A stretch of 64,000 nt of DNA from Pseudomonadota bacterium (GTDB taxonomy: Bacteria > Desulfobacterota > Binatia > Binatales > Binataceae). Both the position numbers and the translations under genes were made by a program. Positions 26,552 to 35,486 of this stretch are shown piece after piece. Every line of letters begins with the position of its first letter. Position 1 is the stretch's first letter. The DNA is taken from contig JAJPHI010000011.1 in the NCBI GenBank assembly GCA_021325355.1, forward strand, positions 186,001 to 250,000, given 5' to 3'. The notes below the pieces were generated by a model. It did not search any database, was not told the origin of the DNA, and was given only the letters and a program-made list of their open reading frames with translations.

Positions 26552-27568
26552 ATGCCGAAAGTTGCGCTGATCACCGGAGTCACGGGCCAGGATGGCTCGT
26601 ATCTGGCCGAGTTGCTGTTGCACAAGGGCTACGAGGTTCATGGCGTCGTGCGCCGTTCCTCGAGCTTCGCCACCGGCCGCATCGACCATCTGCGGCGCGG
26701 CTACGGCGGTAGTGCGACGGGCCTGCAACTCCACTATGGCGACCTGGGCGACGCCACAGGTCTGCGGCGGATTATCGAGCAGACGCTGCCGGATGAAGTT
26801 TATAATCTGGCCGCCCAGTCGCACGTGCGCATCTCGTTTGACCAGCCGGAATATACTGCCGACGTCGTCGGCCTCGGCGCGCTGCGTCTGCTCGAGGCGA
26901 TCCGTGATCATAATCAGCGTCACGGGCGGGCCGTGCGCTTCTATCAGGCGGGTTCCTCGGAGATGTTCGGCAAAGTCGCCGAGGTCCCGCAGCGCGAGAC
27001 CACCCCGTTTCATCCGCGCAGTCCCTACGGCTGCGCCAAGTGTTATGCGCATTGGCAGACGGTCAACTATCGCGAAGCTTACGGGATGTTTGCCGTCAAC
27101 GGCATCCTGTTCAATCACGAGTCGCCGCGACGCGGCGAAAATTTCGTGACGCGAAAAATCACGCGCAGCGCCACCCGGATCAAGCTTGGTCTGCAGGACA
27201 AGCTCGGTCTCGGCAACCTCGACGCTCTGCGCGACTGGGGCTTTGCCGGCGACTACGTCGAAGCGATGTGGCTGATGATGCAGCAGCCGGCTCCCGACGA
27301 CTACGTCGTGGCGACGGGCGAGAATCACTCCGTGCGGGAGTTCCTCGAGCTGACCTTCGAGCAGGTTGGACTCGACTGGAAGAAGTACGTCACGCTCGAT
27401 GAGACCTACCTGCGTCCGACCGAAGTCGATGTTCTGATTGGCGATGCCAGCAAGGCGCGCCGGCTGCTTGGCTGGAGTCCGCGCGTCAACTTCAAGGGTT
27501 TGGTTCAGATGATGGTCGCGGCGGACCTCGAACTCGCCGAGCGCGAAAAGCGCAGTCTCGGTCATTAG
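26552..27568 (+). CDS. gmd: GDP-mannose 4,6-dehydratase
   Basis: A 338-residue SDR enzyme making GDP-4-keto-6-deoxymannose, precursor of fucose, rhamnose and perosamine in surface glycans. The NADP-binding [19 protein letters not shown], the VVRRSSSF segment, [17 protein letters not shown] (YxxxK) and [17 protein letters not shown] are family hallmarks. ATG 26552 follows RBS GGAGG. No GDP-fucose synthase or reductase lies beside it. The gene ends 23 bases before the convergent tldE stop. Confidence 0.95.
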   Translation: MPKVALITGVTGQDGSYLAELLLHKGYEVHGVVRRSSSFATGRIDHLRRGYGGSATGLQLHYGDLGDATGLRRIIEQTLPDEVYNLAAQSHVRISFDQPEYTADVVGLGALRLLEAIRDHNQRHGRAVRFYQAGSSEMFGKVAEVPQRETTPFHPRSPYGCAKCYAHWQTVNYREAYGMFAVNGILFNHESPRRGENFVTRKITRSATRIKLGLQDKLGLGNLDALRDWGFAGDYVEAMWLMMQQPAPDDYVVATGENHSVREFLELTFEQVGLDWKKYVTLDETYLRPTEVDVLIGDASKARRLLGWSPRVNFKGLVQMMVAADLELAEREKRSLGH

Positions 27569-27591
27569 AAGTCTGAGGCGCGCCGAGCGCT

Positions 27592-29112
27592 TCAGGCCGG
27601 ATTCACCGAGGTCAGCGTGAGGCTTGTGATCGCAAGCGCCGGAACCCAATAGGCCTCCGGCGCGCCCCATACGATCGCCGGCTCTGACTTCCGCCCGACG
27701 GCGAGCGGAGCCTTGAAGACCTGTTCGATATGCGCGTTGATCCGCAGGCAGTTCGGGGCGAGCGGAGCCGCCAGCCGGCCGTCGCGGATGACGTAGGAAT
27801 CGCCGCTGATGGTGCAGGTGAAATCGCCGGCACGCTGGCCGTTGATCGGATAGGTGTACCAGACCCGTCCCACATAGATGCCGTTGCGGACGGCCGCGAT
27901 CAACTCCCGGTCGCTGACCCCGCCGGTGGCGCTCATGATGACGTTGGTGCCGACCGATGCCGGATGACCGTCGAAGCGCCGCACGGCGCCATCGCCGAGG
28001 CGATAGCCGCTGTTGGCCTGAAGGTTCAACGCCGCGGGCGCCGCAGGCCCGAGCTTTTCGTCGCGCCGCTCGTCGTTCAGCAGGCGATGGAGGTCGTAAT
28101 GGTTCGACAGCAGGCCGACCAGCTTGCCGCGATCAATCAGGACCGTGCGACGGGCGGGCAGGCCTTCGCAGGTGATGGTGCGGCGGACGCATCCTTGCGC
28201 CGCCAGCGGATCATCGCTCAGAGTCAGCCGCGCATCCATCACGGTATCACCAAACCGTCCGGTGTAGGCGGAGCCGGCAGTCTGAAAGGCGCCGGTGGTC
28301 AATGATCCCATCACCATATAATTGAGAATTTCGGCGATGGGCTGGGGCCCGAGCACCACGCGATAATCGCCGGCGGGGGGGCGCTCGCCGTGGCGCAGTT
28401 CGAGCGCGCGCAGGACCGCGTCGCGGCCGAGGCGTTGGGCGCGTTCGAGCTCGCTGCGCGAGGTCCCGATAGCGGTCGCGGTGCCCTTCGCATCGAGCGC
28501 TTCGATCAACGCCGTGACCGACGCGCTGAAGTATGCATTCTCGTCGGTGCGCACCTCGGGAAGGGCGGAGCTGGCGATGGCGACGCGGTCGCGGATCAGC
28601 GAAAAATCGCCGCCGATTATCAATCCGGGATGGGCGAGTTTGAGCGGTGTCCTTTTCGCGAAGGCGGTGCCGGCGGAACTCAGCGCCGCCCACGCGCTGT
28701 CGATCACCTGCTGATCGGAGGCCGTGAGCAGATCGTGTGCGGGGTCGGACCGCCTTTCGGCGAGCGGCTGGGGGTCGGCAGGCAGGCCGGGAAAGTGCGG
28801 ATCGCGCACGACTGCGGCGCGGGCGGCGGCGAGCGCTTCACGCAAGGCACCCGACCTGAAGTCGCCGGCGACATGGGCGTAGCCGGTCTGATGAGGATCG
28901 GCGCGCATCACGATGCGTAGAGCGAAGCCGGCAGCGTTCAGTGATTTGCATTCCTCGAGCCCGCGCGAGGGGAGGTCGGAGGTGTAATTGAGCCGCGCGA
29001 CCAGGTGATCGGCGCTCGAGCAGTAAAGTTCGAAGGCCCCAATATCGCGGGTGCGCGCCAATTGGGCGTGGGCCGCGCGGGCGAACTGACGGAGGGTCTC
29101 GAGACTGATCAT
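27592..29112 (-). CDS. tldE: TldD/PmbA-family protein, TldE-like subunit
   Basis: A 506-residue protein of the U62/PmbA family. It lacks the HExxxH metal motif found in its partner, as expected for the non-catalytic TldE subunit. Conserved parts include DYRVVLGPQPIAEILNYMV, GLLSNHYDLHRL and GYRLGDGAVRRFDGHP. TldD-TldE heterodimers are metalloproteases that cut unstructured peptides, mature microcin B17 and degrade CcdA. ATG 29112 overlaps the tldD stop (ATGA). The protein is somewhat longer than the usual 450 residues. Last gene of the TonB operon. Confidence 0.88.
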   Translation of the reverse strand: MISLETLRQFARAAHAQLARTRDIGAFELYCSSADHLVARLNYTSDLPSRGLEECKSLNAAGFALRIVMRADPHQTGYAHVAGDFRSGALREALAAARAAVVRDPHFPGLPADPQPLAERRSDPAHDLLTASDQQVIDSAWAALSSAGTAFAKRTPLKLAHPGLIIGGDFSLIRDRVAIASSALPEVRTDENAYFSASVTALIEALDAKGTATAIGTSRSELERAQRLGRDAVLRALELRHGERPPAGDYRVVLGPQPIAEILNYMVMGSLTTGAFQTAGSAYTGRFGDTVMDARLTLSDDPLAAQGCVRRTITCEGLPARRTVLIDRGKLVGLLSNHYDLHRLLNDERRDEKLGPAAPAALNLQANSGYRLGDGAVRRFDGHPASVGTNVIMSATGGVSDRELIAAVRNGIYVGRVWYTYPINGQRAGDFTCTISGDSYVIRDGRLAAPLAPNCLRINAHIEQVFKAPLAVGRKSEPAIVWGAPEAYWVPALAITSLTLTSVNPA

Positions 29113-30707
29113 CGGTCGCCGCCGACGAGCCGCGCGCGCGAGCGGAGGGTCGGTCCGCCGTTGGACATCCGCTTCACCTGCATCGGCTGGCCTTTGCCAC
29201 AGTTGGGAATCGCGAAGAGACGCAGGTCGTTGCCGATAGCGTCGATGTTGGTGAAGAATTTTTTTGAGTCGCTCAGCACGCTGCCGGCACGATAAAGGCG
29301 TCCGATCCGCCCATGATCGATTTCATAGACGCGGCGCGCGGAGATGCGGAAATTCTCGCGCGATTCGGCGATCGACGGGATGTTGTTGCCGCAGACCAGG
29401 TAGCCGCGCTCGACTTCGCTGACTATCGCGGCCGGATCGCTCGCCCCGGGCATGAAGAAGGTGTTCGACATGCGCACGAGCGGCAGGTGCCATGCTTCAC
29501 TCGCTCGCGCCGACCCGTTGGGCTTGACGCCGAGTGCGGCCGCCGTCGCGCGCGAGTTGATGAAGCCGCGGAATACCCCGCCCTCGATATGTATCGTGCG
29601 GCGCGCGGGCGTGCCCTCGTGGTCGTAGAGATAGTGCCCGTAGCCGTCCAGGGTGGGATCGGAGCAGGCGGAGAGCAATGGCGAGCCGATTGGCCTGCCG
29701 AGTTGATTTTCCCGGGTCGAGCGCAACAGCCAACTGCGCCCGGCATAGGCGGCTTCCATTTTAAGGGCGCGATCGGCCTCGCACGGATGCCCGATAATCT
29801 CGTGGGCGACGAGCGCGTTAAAGTGCGGATCGGTCACCACGACCACTTCGTGATCGGGGGGCTTGAGCGGCGGCGCCGCGGCGAGCGCCCGGGTTTCACC
29901 GGCCAGCTCGAGGGCGAACGAGTGCAGGTCCGGATGGGCGGACAGCTCGAGCCGCGAGCCTTCGCGCAGACACTCGAAGCCCCGCTGATCGCCGATCACG
30001 TCCCAGGTCTCCTGATGGCCGTCGGCGGTCTGCGCGACGACGTAGACGTCGCCCTGCGAATAGGCGAAGGCCTGGGAAATTGCGGCGCCGGCGCTGTTGA
30101 TGAAGAGTTCATGGCGGAGCTCGCTCAGCGCGCTCACCGCATTAAAGACGATGTCCTGGCCAAGGCCCGCGATGGCGCTCGAGGCTTCACGACAAAGTTG
30201 CTGCATTTCCGCGCCCAGCGCGTCGCGCGGATCGCGCTGGAAGGTTGCGGGAATGGTGGCCCGCTCGTTCGACGGTTCGACGCCGAGGGCGCGCGCCAAA
30301 GCCGGCGCCGTGGTGCCCAAGGTTTTGAGCGCGGCGATTTTCTGGCGCACGTTCCAGCGGGCGCGGCGCAGAGCTTCGTTCAGCGCCGCCTCGAGCTCGA
30401 CCATCAGCCGGCCTTTGCGCAAGGCCAATCGACCCACTTCGACGCCGGTAAAGCCCTCGGCGGTCACCCCGCCGGTGCCGCCGCAGGTGACCTTGACGCC
30501 GAAGGCGGCCGTTTCGCTGACGGCGCTGTCGCGCGGGTCGCCATCGTGGGCAGAAGCCGAGCGGGCGAGCATCACCTCGAAGCGCATCTCGGCGTCAAGC
30601 GCGCCGCGATGGGTCGCCACGAAACGGCGCATCGCCGGTGGCGCCGCCTCAAGCAGATAATCTATGGCGCGGAACGGATCCGGGCGTGACGACGGGACTT
30701 TGCTCAC
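29109..30707 (-). CDS. tldD: Metallopeptidase TldD-like subunit
   Basis: A 532-residue TldD, the metal-bearing half of the TldD-TldE protease. LVAHEIIGHPCEADRAL contains HExxxH, and the Cys in GYLVCGNN is a candidate third ligand. SRATAAALGVKPNGSARASE and GRPIGSPLLS are further family segments. GTG 30707 overlaps the tonB TGA (GTGA), fixing the start; an upstream ATG at 30785 would run back into tonB. Longer than the E. coli protein (481 residues), mainly at the N-terminus. Translational coupling to tonB is striking. Confidence 0.9.
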   Translation of the reverse strand: MSKVPSSRPDPFRAIDYLLEAAPPAMRRFVATHRGALDAEMRFEVMLARSASAHDGDPRDSAVSETAAFGVKVTCGGTGGVTAEGFTGVEVGRLALRKGRLMVELEAALNEALRRARWNVRQKIAALKTLGTTAPALARALGVEPSNERATIPATFQRDPRDALGAEMQQLCREASSAIAGLGQDIVFNAVSALSELRHELFINSAGAAISQAFAYSQGDVYVVAQTADGHQETWDVIGDQRGFECLREGSRLELSAHPDLHSFALELAGETRALAAAPPLKPPDHEVVVVTDPHFNALVAHEIIGHPCEADRALKMEAAYAGRSWLLRSTRENQLGRPIGSPLLSACSDPTLDGYGHYLYDHEGTPARRTIHIEGGVFRGFINSRATAAALGVKPNGSARASEAWHLPLVRMSNTFFMPGASDPAAIVSEVERGYLVCGNNIPSIAESRENFRISARRVYEIDHGRIGRLYRAGSVLSDSKKFFTNIDAIGNDLRLFAIPNCGKGQPMQVKRMSNGGPTLRSRARLVGGDR

Positions 30708-31459
30708 TCGATATCCACCGGAATGCGTACATCGAACTGGGAGTCGATAGCAACCCCGTGCCTGATAGCCGGGGCGAAGCGCCACTGTTTCAGCGTGTCA
30801 AGCAGAACCTGGTTGAGGCGCGGATTGTCGGTTGGCTGAACGAGCGTGACCGTGACCGCGCCGTCACTGGCGACGACGAAATGCGCGACGGCGACGGCCT
30901 GCAGGGGCTGGTCGCGCAGGTCGTCGGGGATTTCCGGCGTCGGCGCATAAAGCGCGCGCGCACCGCTCTGATCGCTGCCGAGGCCACCGCCGGTTGCGGC
31001 GCCGGCCGCAGAACCTGCGGCCCCGGCGCGATTGCCCGCAGCCGCGTTGGTCGCGGGTGCGGACGATGGTGCGGGCGTCGCGGAGGCTTGGGGCGGCGTC
31101 TTCGCGGTTCCTTCTTCGGACGGGGGCGTGAAGGCGCGCTCGTGATGGACCGCGCGCATACGGGGATGCGGTTGCGGAGGGACGTGCAACGGCGCGGCCG
31201 CGCGGCGCGGTTGCGCATGGGCCAGGGGCTTCGCCCCCGCTGGCGCGGCCGGACCCTCGGCGGCGGGCTCGGGTGGCAACTCGACGATGCGTGCTTCGAG
31301 CGGGGAGGCCTCGGGCGGCGGCGCTGCGGTCCGCCATAGCAGCACGCCGAACACAGTCAGCATCGAGGTCCATAGGAGGAGGGCGAGCGGCGTGATCCAG
31401 AGGAGGCGCCGTGCATCATCGTAGCGCACCGGCGGCATCGCCCGCGAGGTTTCGTTCAT
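30704..31459 (-). CDS. tonB: TonB-family energy transducer
   Basis: A 251-residue TonB: an N-terminal cytoplasmic stretch, one transmembrane helix (about residues 20-43), a long Pro/Ala-rich periplasmic linker to residue 155, and a C-terminal TonB domain with AVAHFVVASDGAVTVTLVQP and LLDTLKQWRFAPAIRHG. It transmits proton-motive energy from ExbB/ExbD to outer-membrane receptors. Its ATG overlaps the exbD stop (ATGA) and its stop overlaps the tldD GTG. It probably serves the receptor encoded first in this operon. Confidence 0.92.
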   Translation of the reverse strand: MNETSRAMPPVRYDDARRLLWITPLALLLWTSMLTVFGVLLWRTAAPPPEASPLEARIVELPPEPAAEGPAAPAGAKPLAHAQPRRAAAPLHVPPQPHPRMRAVHHERAFTPPSEEGTAKTPPQASATPAPSSAPATNAAAGNRAGAAGSAAGAATGGGLGSDQSGARALYAPTPEIPDDLRDQPLQAVAVAHFVVASDGAVTVTLVQPTDNPRLNQVLLDTLKQWRFAPAIRHGVAIDSQFDVRIPVDIE

Positions 31460-31857
31460 TGGCGTTTTACCGCAATGAGAAAATGGGTGACCCCCGCCCG
31501 GCGCGCCTGCAGCATCGCTTCGACCACGGTTCCTTCGGGAGCGGCGCTGTCGGCGTTAACCACCAGGCCGCGGTCGCTGGTCGGCAGTATCCGCTGCAGC
31601 ACGACGGCGATTGTCTCGAGCGTCGTCGGCGTCCGATCGACAAAGATTTTGCCGTCTTTGGTGACCGTCAGAGTGACCGGCTCCTTGTGCGAAAGATTGG
31701 GAGCGTCACCCTCGGGCAGGTTAACGGTCAGCGAGTTAAGGGTCTGCATCGAGAGCGAAGCCAGCATGAAGGTGACGAGCAGGAAGAACATCACGTCGAT
31801 CATGGGGATGATCTCGATACGGCCGCGGCGGTAGCCGCGCGAGCGCCGGAGCTTCAT
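31456..31857 (-). CDS. exbD: Biopolymer transport protein ExbD
   Basis: A 133-residue ExbD with one N-terminal transmembrane helix. IEIIPMIDVMFFLLVTFML contains the essential membrane Asp. The periplasmic domain includes VTLTVTKDGKIFVDRTP and GLVVNADSAAPEGTVVEAM. It forms the proton channel with ExbB. ATG 31857 overlaps the exbB stop and is followed by the canonical N-terminus MKLRRSRGYRRGRIEIIP. Confidence 0.94.
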   Translation of the reverse strand: MKLRRSRGYRRGRIEIIPMIDVMFFLLVTFMLASLSMQTLNSLTVNLPEGDAPNLSHKEPVTLTVTKDGKIFVDRTPTTLETIAVVLQRILPTSDRGLVVNADSAAPEGTVVEAMLQARRAGVTHFLIAVKRQ

Positions 31858-32543
31858 CGCACGCGCACTCCCTCTTTGGCTGGCAGCGGCACGACGCGGG
31901 CTTCGCTTTCGGCGCCGCCTTCCTGGTCGAGGCGAATGTGGTCGGTCAGCCGCGAGCCGAGTCGTTCCATCTGATCGAGGGCATGGGATTGCGTGCGCGA
32001 GAAGAAGTTGAAGGCGAACAGCGCGATAATCGCGATAAACAGGCCGAGCGCGGTCGCGATCAGCGCCTGCGCGACACCGGCAGTGACCTGGGTTGGCGCG
32101 ACGAGACTCGAGGCGCCGATAACCTTGAACGATTGCATCATGCCGGTGATCGTGCCGAGCAGGCCGAGGAGCGGCGCGGCGGTAACGATCGTTTCGAGGA
32201 TCCAGAGTCCGCGGCCGAGGTGGCGTTCGATCCGTCCGGCTTCGTCGCCGGCGCGAGATTCGACCCACCAGGCCGGTTTTTCGCGATTTGCCGCGATCAC
32301 GCCGAAGAAGCCGGCGTAGCAGTTCGCCGACGACAATTTCGCGAGCTCGCGTTCAAGGTCGTCCCAGCGAAAGCCGTAGGTTTCGATGAGCGCGGTGAGA
32401 CTGCGAGGGAGGACGAGCGCGCGCCGATAGGTCACGGCGCGGTCGAGAATTATGATTATCGCGAGAGCGCCGAGAGCGAGCAGCGGATAGACCATCGCGC
32501 CGCCGAATTTCAGCGCTTCCCAGGCGCCCGTCAGTTCATTCAT
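31854..32543 (-). CDS. exbB: MotA/TolQ/ExbB-family proton channel protein
   Basis: A 229-residue ExbB with three membrane helices: residues 16-35, then WILETIVTAAPLLGLLGTITGMMQSF and ALIATALGLFIAIIALFAFNFF. The cytoplasmic loop lies between the first two. It is the structural core of the Ton energising complex. ATG 32543 is preferred to the TTG at 32549 because AAGGTGG lies at normal spacing. It is 45 bases downstream of the receptor gene, in the same operon. Confidence 0.93.
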   Translation of the reverse strand: MNELTGAWEALKFGGAMVYPLLALGALAIIIILDRAVTYRRALVLPRSLTALIETYGFRWDDLERELAKLSSANCYAGFFGVIAANREKPAWWVESRAGDEAGRIERHLGRGLWILETIVTAAPLLGLLGTITGMMQSFKVIGASSLVAPTQVTAGVAQALIATALGLFIAIIALFAFNFFSRTQSHALDQMERLGSRLTDHIRLDQEGGAESEARVVPLPAKEGVRVR

Positions 32544-32588
32544 CGTCAACCACCTTAAACGTTTTTATGGACCAGGACTCACGCCCGG

Positions 32589-35021
32589 CTAGGGAGTCTG
32601 CGCCGACCCGCCAAGGGCCGGGAGCGGTACATTAACGCCTCCGTAAACCGCGCGGCGCGGCCCGTAGCCGGGTTGGAAGATGCCGATACCGGTGCCGTTG
32701 CGCAGTTCGTTGATATTGTCGGTGGCGTTGATCAATACCACCCGGGTTTTGACATCGCCGAAAGGCGGCAGGCGCCAGGTCTTCTCTGTCGCCAGGTCAA
32801 GCTGAAAGTTCTCGCCCAGTTCATCGGTATTGGCAAAACCGGCGCGCAGGCCGCTGCCATAGACGCCGTCAATACTGAAAAGGTAACTGCGCCAGTTGTA
32901 GGTGATTCCACCGGAGGCCGTGTACTGCTGATTGTGATCGAGGAAGACGTAGTGTTTCTTGATATACAGCACTTCGGCGGGAGTAAAGTTGAATTGGCCG
33001 CTGGCAAGATCGTGACCCTGCGCGGACGAGTAGGTAAAATTGCCGCGCACACTAAGATTTTCCCACTGGAAAGTCGCGCTGGTCTTCGCCCCGTAGAGGC
33101 GTCCGCTGGAGTAGTTGAAGGGTGCGAAGATCGGCACTGCGCCGAACTGTCCGAGGTCAATCAGGTCCTGCGACAGCCGGAAGTAGGCATCCTCCTCGAC
33201 GGTGAGATGACGGCCCAGGCGACGGAGTGCGCCCGCGTCCCAGTAGTAATCCTTTTCGGGGTAGAGTGTCAGTCCGCCAGGCTGAACTGCCGCGGTGGTG
33301 TCCTTGAAAAGGGCGAAGCTGCGGGGTGAGATACCGAGGAAATCCGGCGTCTGAAAATACCGTGCAAAGCCGGCGTGAAGGTCAGTCTCGCGGTTGAGCC
33401 GATAGAGGAGGTTGATGCGCGGGCTTAGCATGTTGTTGTTGACCAGACCCGTTACGGCATCCCAGCGCAGCCCCGAAATCAGCGTCAGCTTTTCGGTGAT
33501 TTGCCAGCGATCCAACAGATAGACGCCATAGAGCATGTTGATGTTGTTCGAGTTCTCAACGATCGTGACCGGGATATCGCTGGTCTGGACGCCCGCGCTG
33601 GCGGGAAAGGTGCGCGACGAGTCATCGCTGTTGGTGCCGTACTCGCCGACGTAGAAGCCCGCGCCGAGGTTGTGCCGGCCCCAATTGTCGAGATCGAAAT
33701 CGCGCGACAGATCGGTCTGCAGGGTATTGTCGAGTTCACTGTGCGACGCCGTCGAGGCGACGCCCTGGTAGATCAGATCGCCGATCGCATCCGGGTTGAA
33801 CTTGAGATAACTGTAGGCCCCGGTATAGGCCACCTGGTAGTCGATTGCGGGACCGACGACGCCGTGCAGCGCGAGGATGCCGAAGTAATAATCCTGGTTC
33901 AGGCTTTCGGCGATTTTGGTCGAAGGATAGGCCGTGCGGGCGAGACCGACGTCGGGCAGGGGATTGACCCCGACGAGACCGTAGAGCGGGATTAGACCCG
34001 GTGACGTCGGCAGTTCACTGTTGTTGACCGAGACTCCGGTGGTGAGGCTCAGTTGGGTGGATGAGCTCAACTTGTAGTTCAGATAGCCGAAGCCTTCGCC
34101 CTGGTTCGTGATGTTGTGAAGGGGGGTCATGCCGGGGGTGGCGGAACTGAAAGCCAGGTTGTTGTGCAGAAAACTGCCGGTATAGAAATAACTGAATTTG
34201 CCCGCGCATCCGCCGTACTCGAAACTGGGTTGCAGCCATTCGCGCTGGCCGCCGTAAAATCCGATCTCCCCACCCGGATTCGCGCAGCCGTCCTTGGTCA
34301 CCAGGTCGAGCACGCCGGCGTCGCGATAGCCGTAGGAAACCGGCAGGACCCCGTCGATAAGGCTCATGCGCTTGATGAAGAAGCTGTTGAAGATTTGGCC
34401 GAAGCCGGTGAAGCTGTCCATCGGCATCATGACGCCGTTGACGCGCCACTGCAGGTCCTCGTGCTCGCCGTCGATGTGGACCTGTGACTGATCGTCCTGA
34501 ACCACTCCCGGCATCTGCAGCAGCACCTGGTTGATCGGGGTATTCGCGCCTTGCGGCAGCGAGCCGATGTTGTGCTCCGTCAGCGTGTATTGGCTGTTGC
34601 CGGTTGGTGAGACGCTGGTCGCCGGGGGGATAATCCGGGTGGTTGCCACCCTGAGGCTGAGGACGGTCTCGGATTGCAGCGCGATGGTGACGTTGGATGT
34701 CCCCGTACGCGCGACCGTGACGGTCGAAGCGGCCAGGGCAAATCCCGGCTTGCTGGCGACCACTTCGTAAGTGCCCGGCGGTACGTCGACGAAACGGAAG
34801 TTCCCTTTGGCGTCGCTCAGGGTTTTGCGCAGGACTTGCCCCGCGGAATTCTCCAGGGTGAGTTGGGTTGCGGGCAGCGATCGCCCCAGGGCGTCGTTGA
34901 CCGTTCCGGCGATCGCGTAACCCCGGTTAGTATCGGCGACGCTTATCGAAGCGCACGCGAAATTTACGATCATCGCCAGACCGAAAGCGGTCAAGGCGAC
35001 CGATCCTCTGCGGACGCGCAT
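32589..35021 (-). CDS. TonB-dependent outer-membrane receptor with N-terminal carboxypeptidase-regulatory-like domain
   Basis: An 810-residue receptor. Residues 1-29 are a signal peptide (VALTAFGLAMIVNFACASIS). Residues 34-115 form a CarboxypepD_reg-like beta sandwich (AGTVNDALGRSLPATQLTLE to PPGTYEVVASKPGF). A plug follows, with INQVLLQMPGVVQDD and YGYRDAGVLDLVTKDG, then a beta-barrel. The C-terminus does not end in an aromatic residue, unlike many barrels. Ligand unknown; the neighbouring DUF2946-like gene hints at a metal. First of a run with dedicated exbB, exbD and tonB, followed by tldD and tldE. Confidence 0.9.
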   Translation of the reverse strand: MRVRRGSVALTAFGLAMIVNFACASISVADTNRGYAIAGTVNDALGRSLPATQLTLENSAGQVLRKTLSDAKGNFRFVDVPPGTYEVVASKPGFALAASTVTVARTGTSNVTIALQSETVLSLRVATTRIIPPATSVSPTGNSQYTLTEHNIGSLPQGANTPINQVLLQMPGVVQDDQSQVHIDGEHEDLQWRVNGVMMPMDSFTGFGQIFNSFFIKRMSLIDGVLPVSYGYRDAGVLDLVTKDGCANPGGEIGFYGGQREWLQPSFEYGGCAGKFSYFYTGSFLHNNLAFSSATPGMTPLHNITNQGEGFGYLNYKLSSSTQLSLTTGVSVNNSELPTSPGLIPLYGLVGVNPLPDVGLARTAYPSTKIAESLNQDYYFGILALHGVVGPAIDYQVAYTGAYSYLKFNPDAIGDLIYQGVASTASHSELDNTLQTDLSRDFDLDNWGRHNLGAGFYVGEYGTNSDDSSRTFPASAGVQTSDIPVTIVENSNNINMLYGVYLLDRWQITEKLTLISGLRWDAVTGLVNNNMLSPRINLLYRLNRETDLHAGFARYFQTPDFLGISPRSFALFKDTTAAVQPGGLTLYPEKDYYWDAGALRRLGRHLTVEEDAYFRLSQDLIDLGQFGAVPIFAPFNYSSGRLYGAKTSATFQWENLSVRGNFTYSSAQGHDLASGQFNFTPAEVLYIKKHYVFLDHNQQYTASGGITYNWRSYLFSIDGVYGSGLRAGFANTDELGENFQLDLATEKTWRLPPFGDVKTRVVLINATDNINELRNGTGIGIFQPGYGPRRAVYGGVNVPLPALGGSAQTP

Positions 35022-35122
35022 GAGTCGGCACCATCCCCAAATGTTTGCCGGCGGCGCGGGTCAGGCAGTGGCCGACGCCGGCCGGAAGCCTCGTGAAATT
35101 GCTGATTCGCGACTCGAAGAGA

Positions 35123-35449
35123 TCAGCTCAGGGCGGGTGGGGCGCGCGTCGCGCTGAAGTCGTAGGAGCTATTACGCTGGAACAGCGTTTTTCGGACAAA
35201 GACAAAAGTCGGCGCGATGAACGGCCGAACGATCGTCGGCCGAGGCGGAGGGTTAAGCGGCGCATAAAACTCAAGCAGGCACAGTTCGCAGAGGTCGCCG
35301 GCGGCGGCGCTCTGCGTTTGCGACGCGAAGCGCCGCGGACCGTCAATCTTGTGGGTATGCACCAGCGCGGCCAGTTGCGCCGCGACAACTATCGCAACGC
35401 ACAGCCTCGCGAGGAACGCTGCAACGCCGGTCCTGATCTTAAAACTCAC
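35123..35449 (-). CDS. DUF2946-like small protein upstream of the TonB receptor
   Basis: A 108-residue protein with an N-terminal hydrophobic segment (residues 8-29), a HTH dipeptide-flanked His pair, CELC (Cys-x2-Cys) near residue 53 and the ending SATRAPPALS. This combination of membrane anchor, His/Cys-rich middle and terminal RAPP or RGPP resembles DUF2946 proteins that often neighbour metal-related TonB receptors. GTG 35449 is the only upstream start and has a weak RBS. It lies 101 bases ahead of the receptor gene. Assignment is tentative. Confidence 0.55.
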   Translation of the reverse strand: MSFKIRTGVAAFLARLCVAIVVAAQLAALVHTHKIDGPRRFASQTQSAAAGDLCELCLLEFYAPLNPPPRPTIVRPFIAPTFVFVRKTLFQRNSSYDFSATRAPPALS

Positions 35450-35486
35450 CCACGACCGTCCGCCGCCGGCTTGACCGGCGAAGCGC

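Noticed and set aside
29313-30689. A 458-residue plus-strand open frame across tldD
   Set aside because: Antisense to TldD with its HExxxH motif; no signature of its own.
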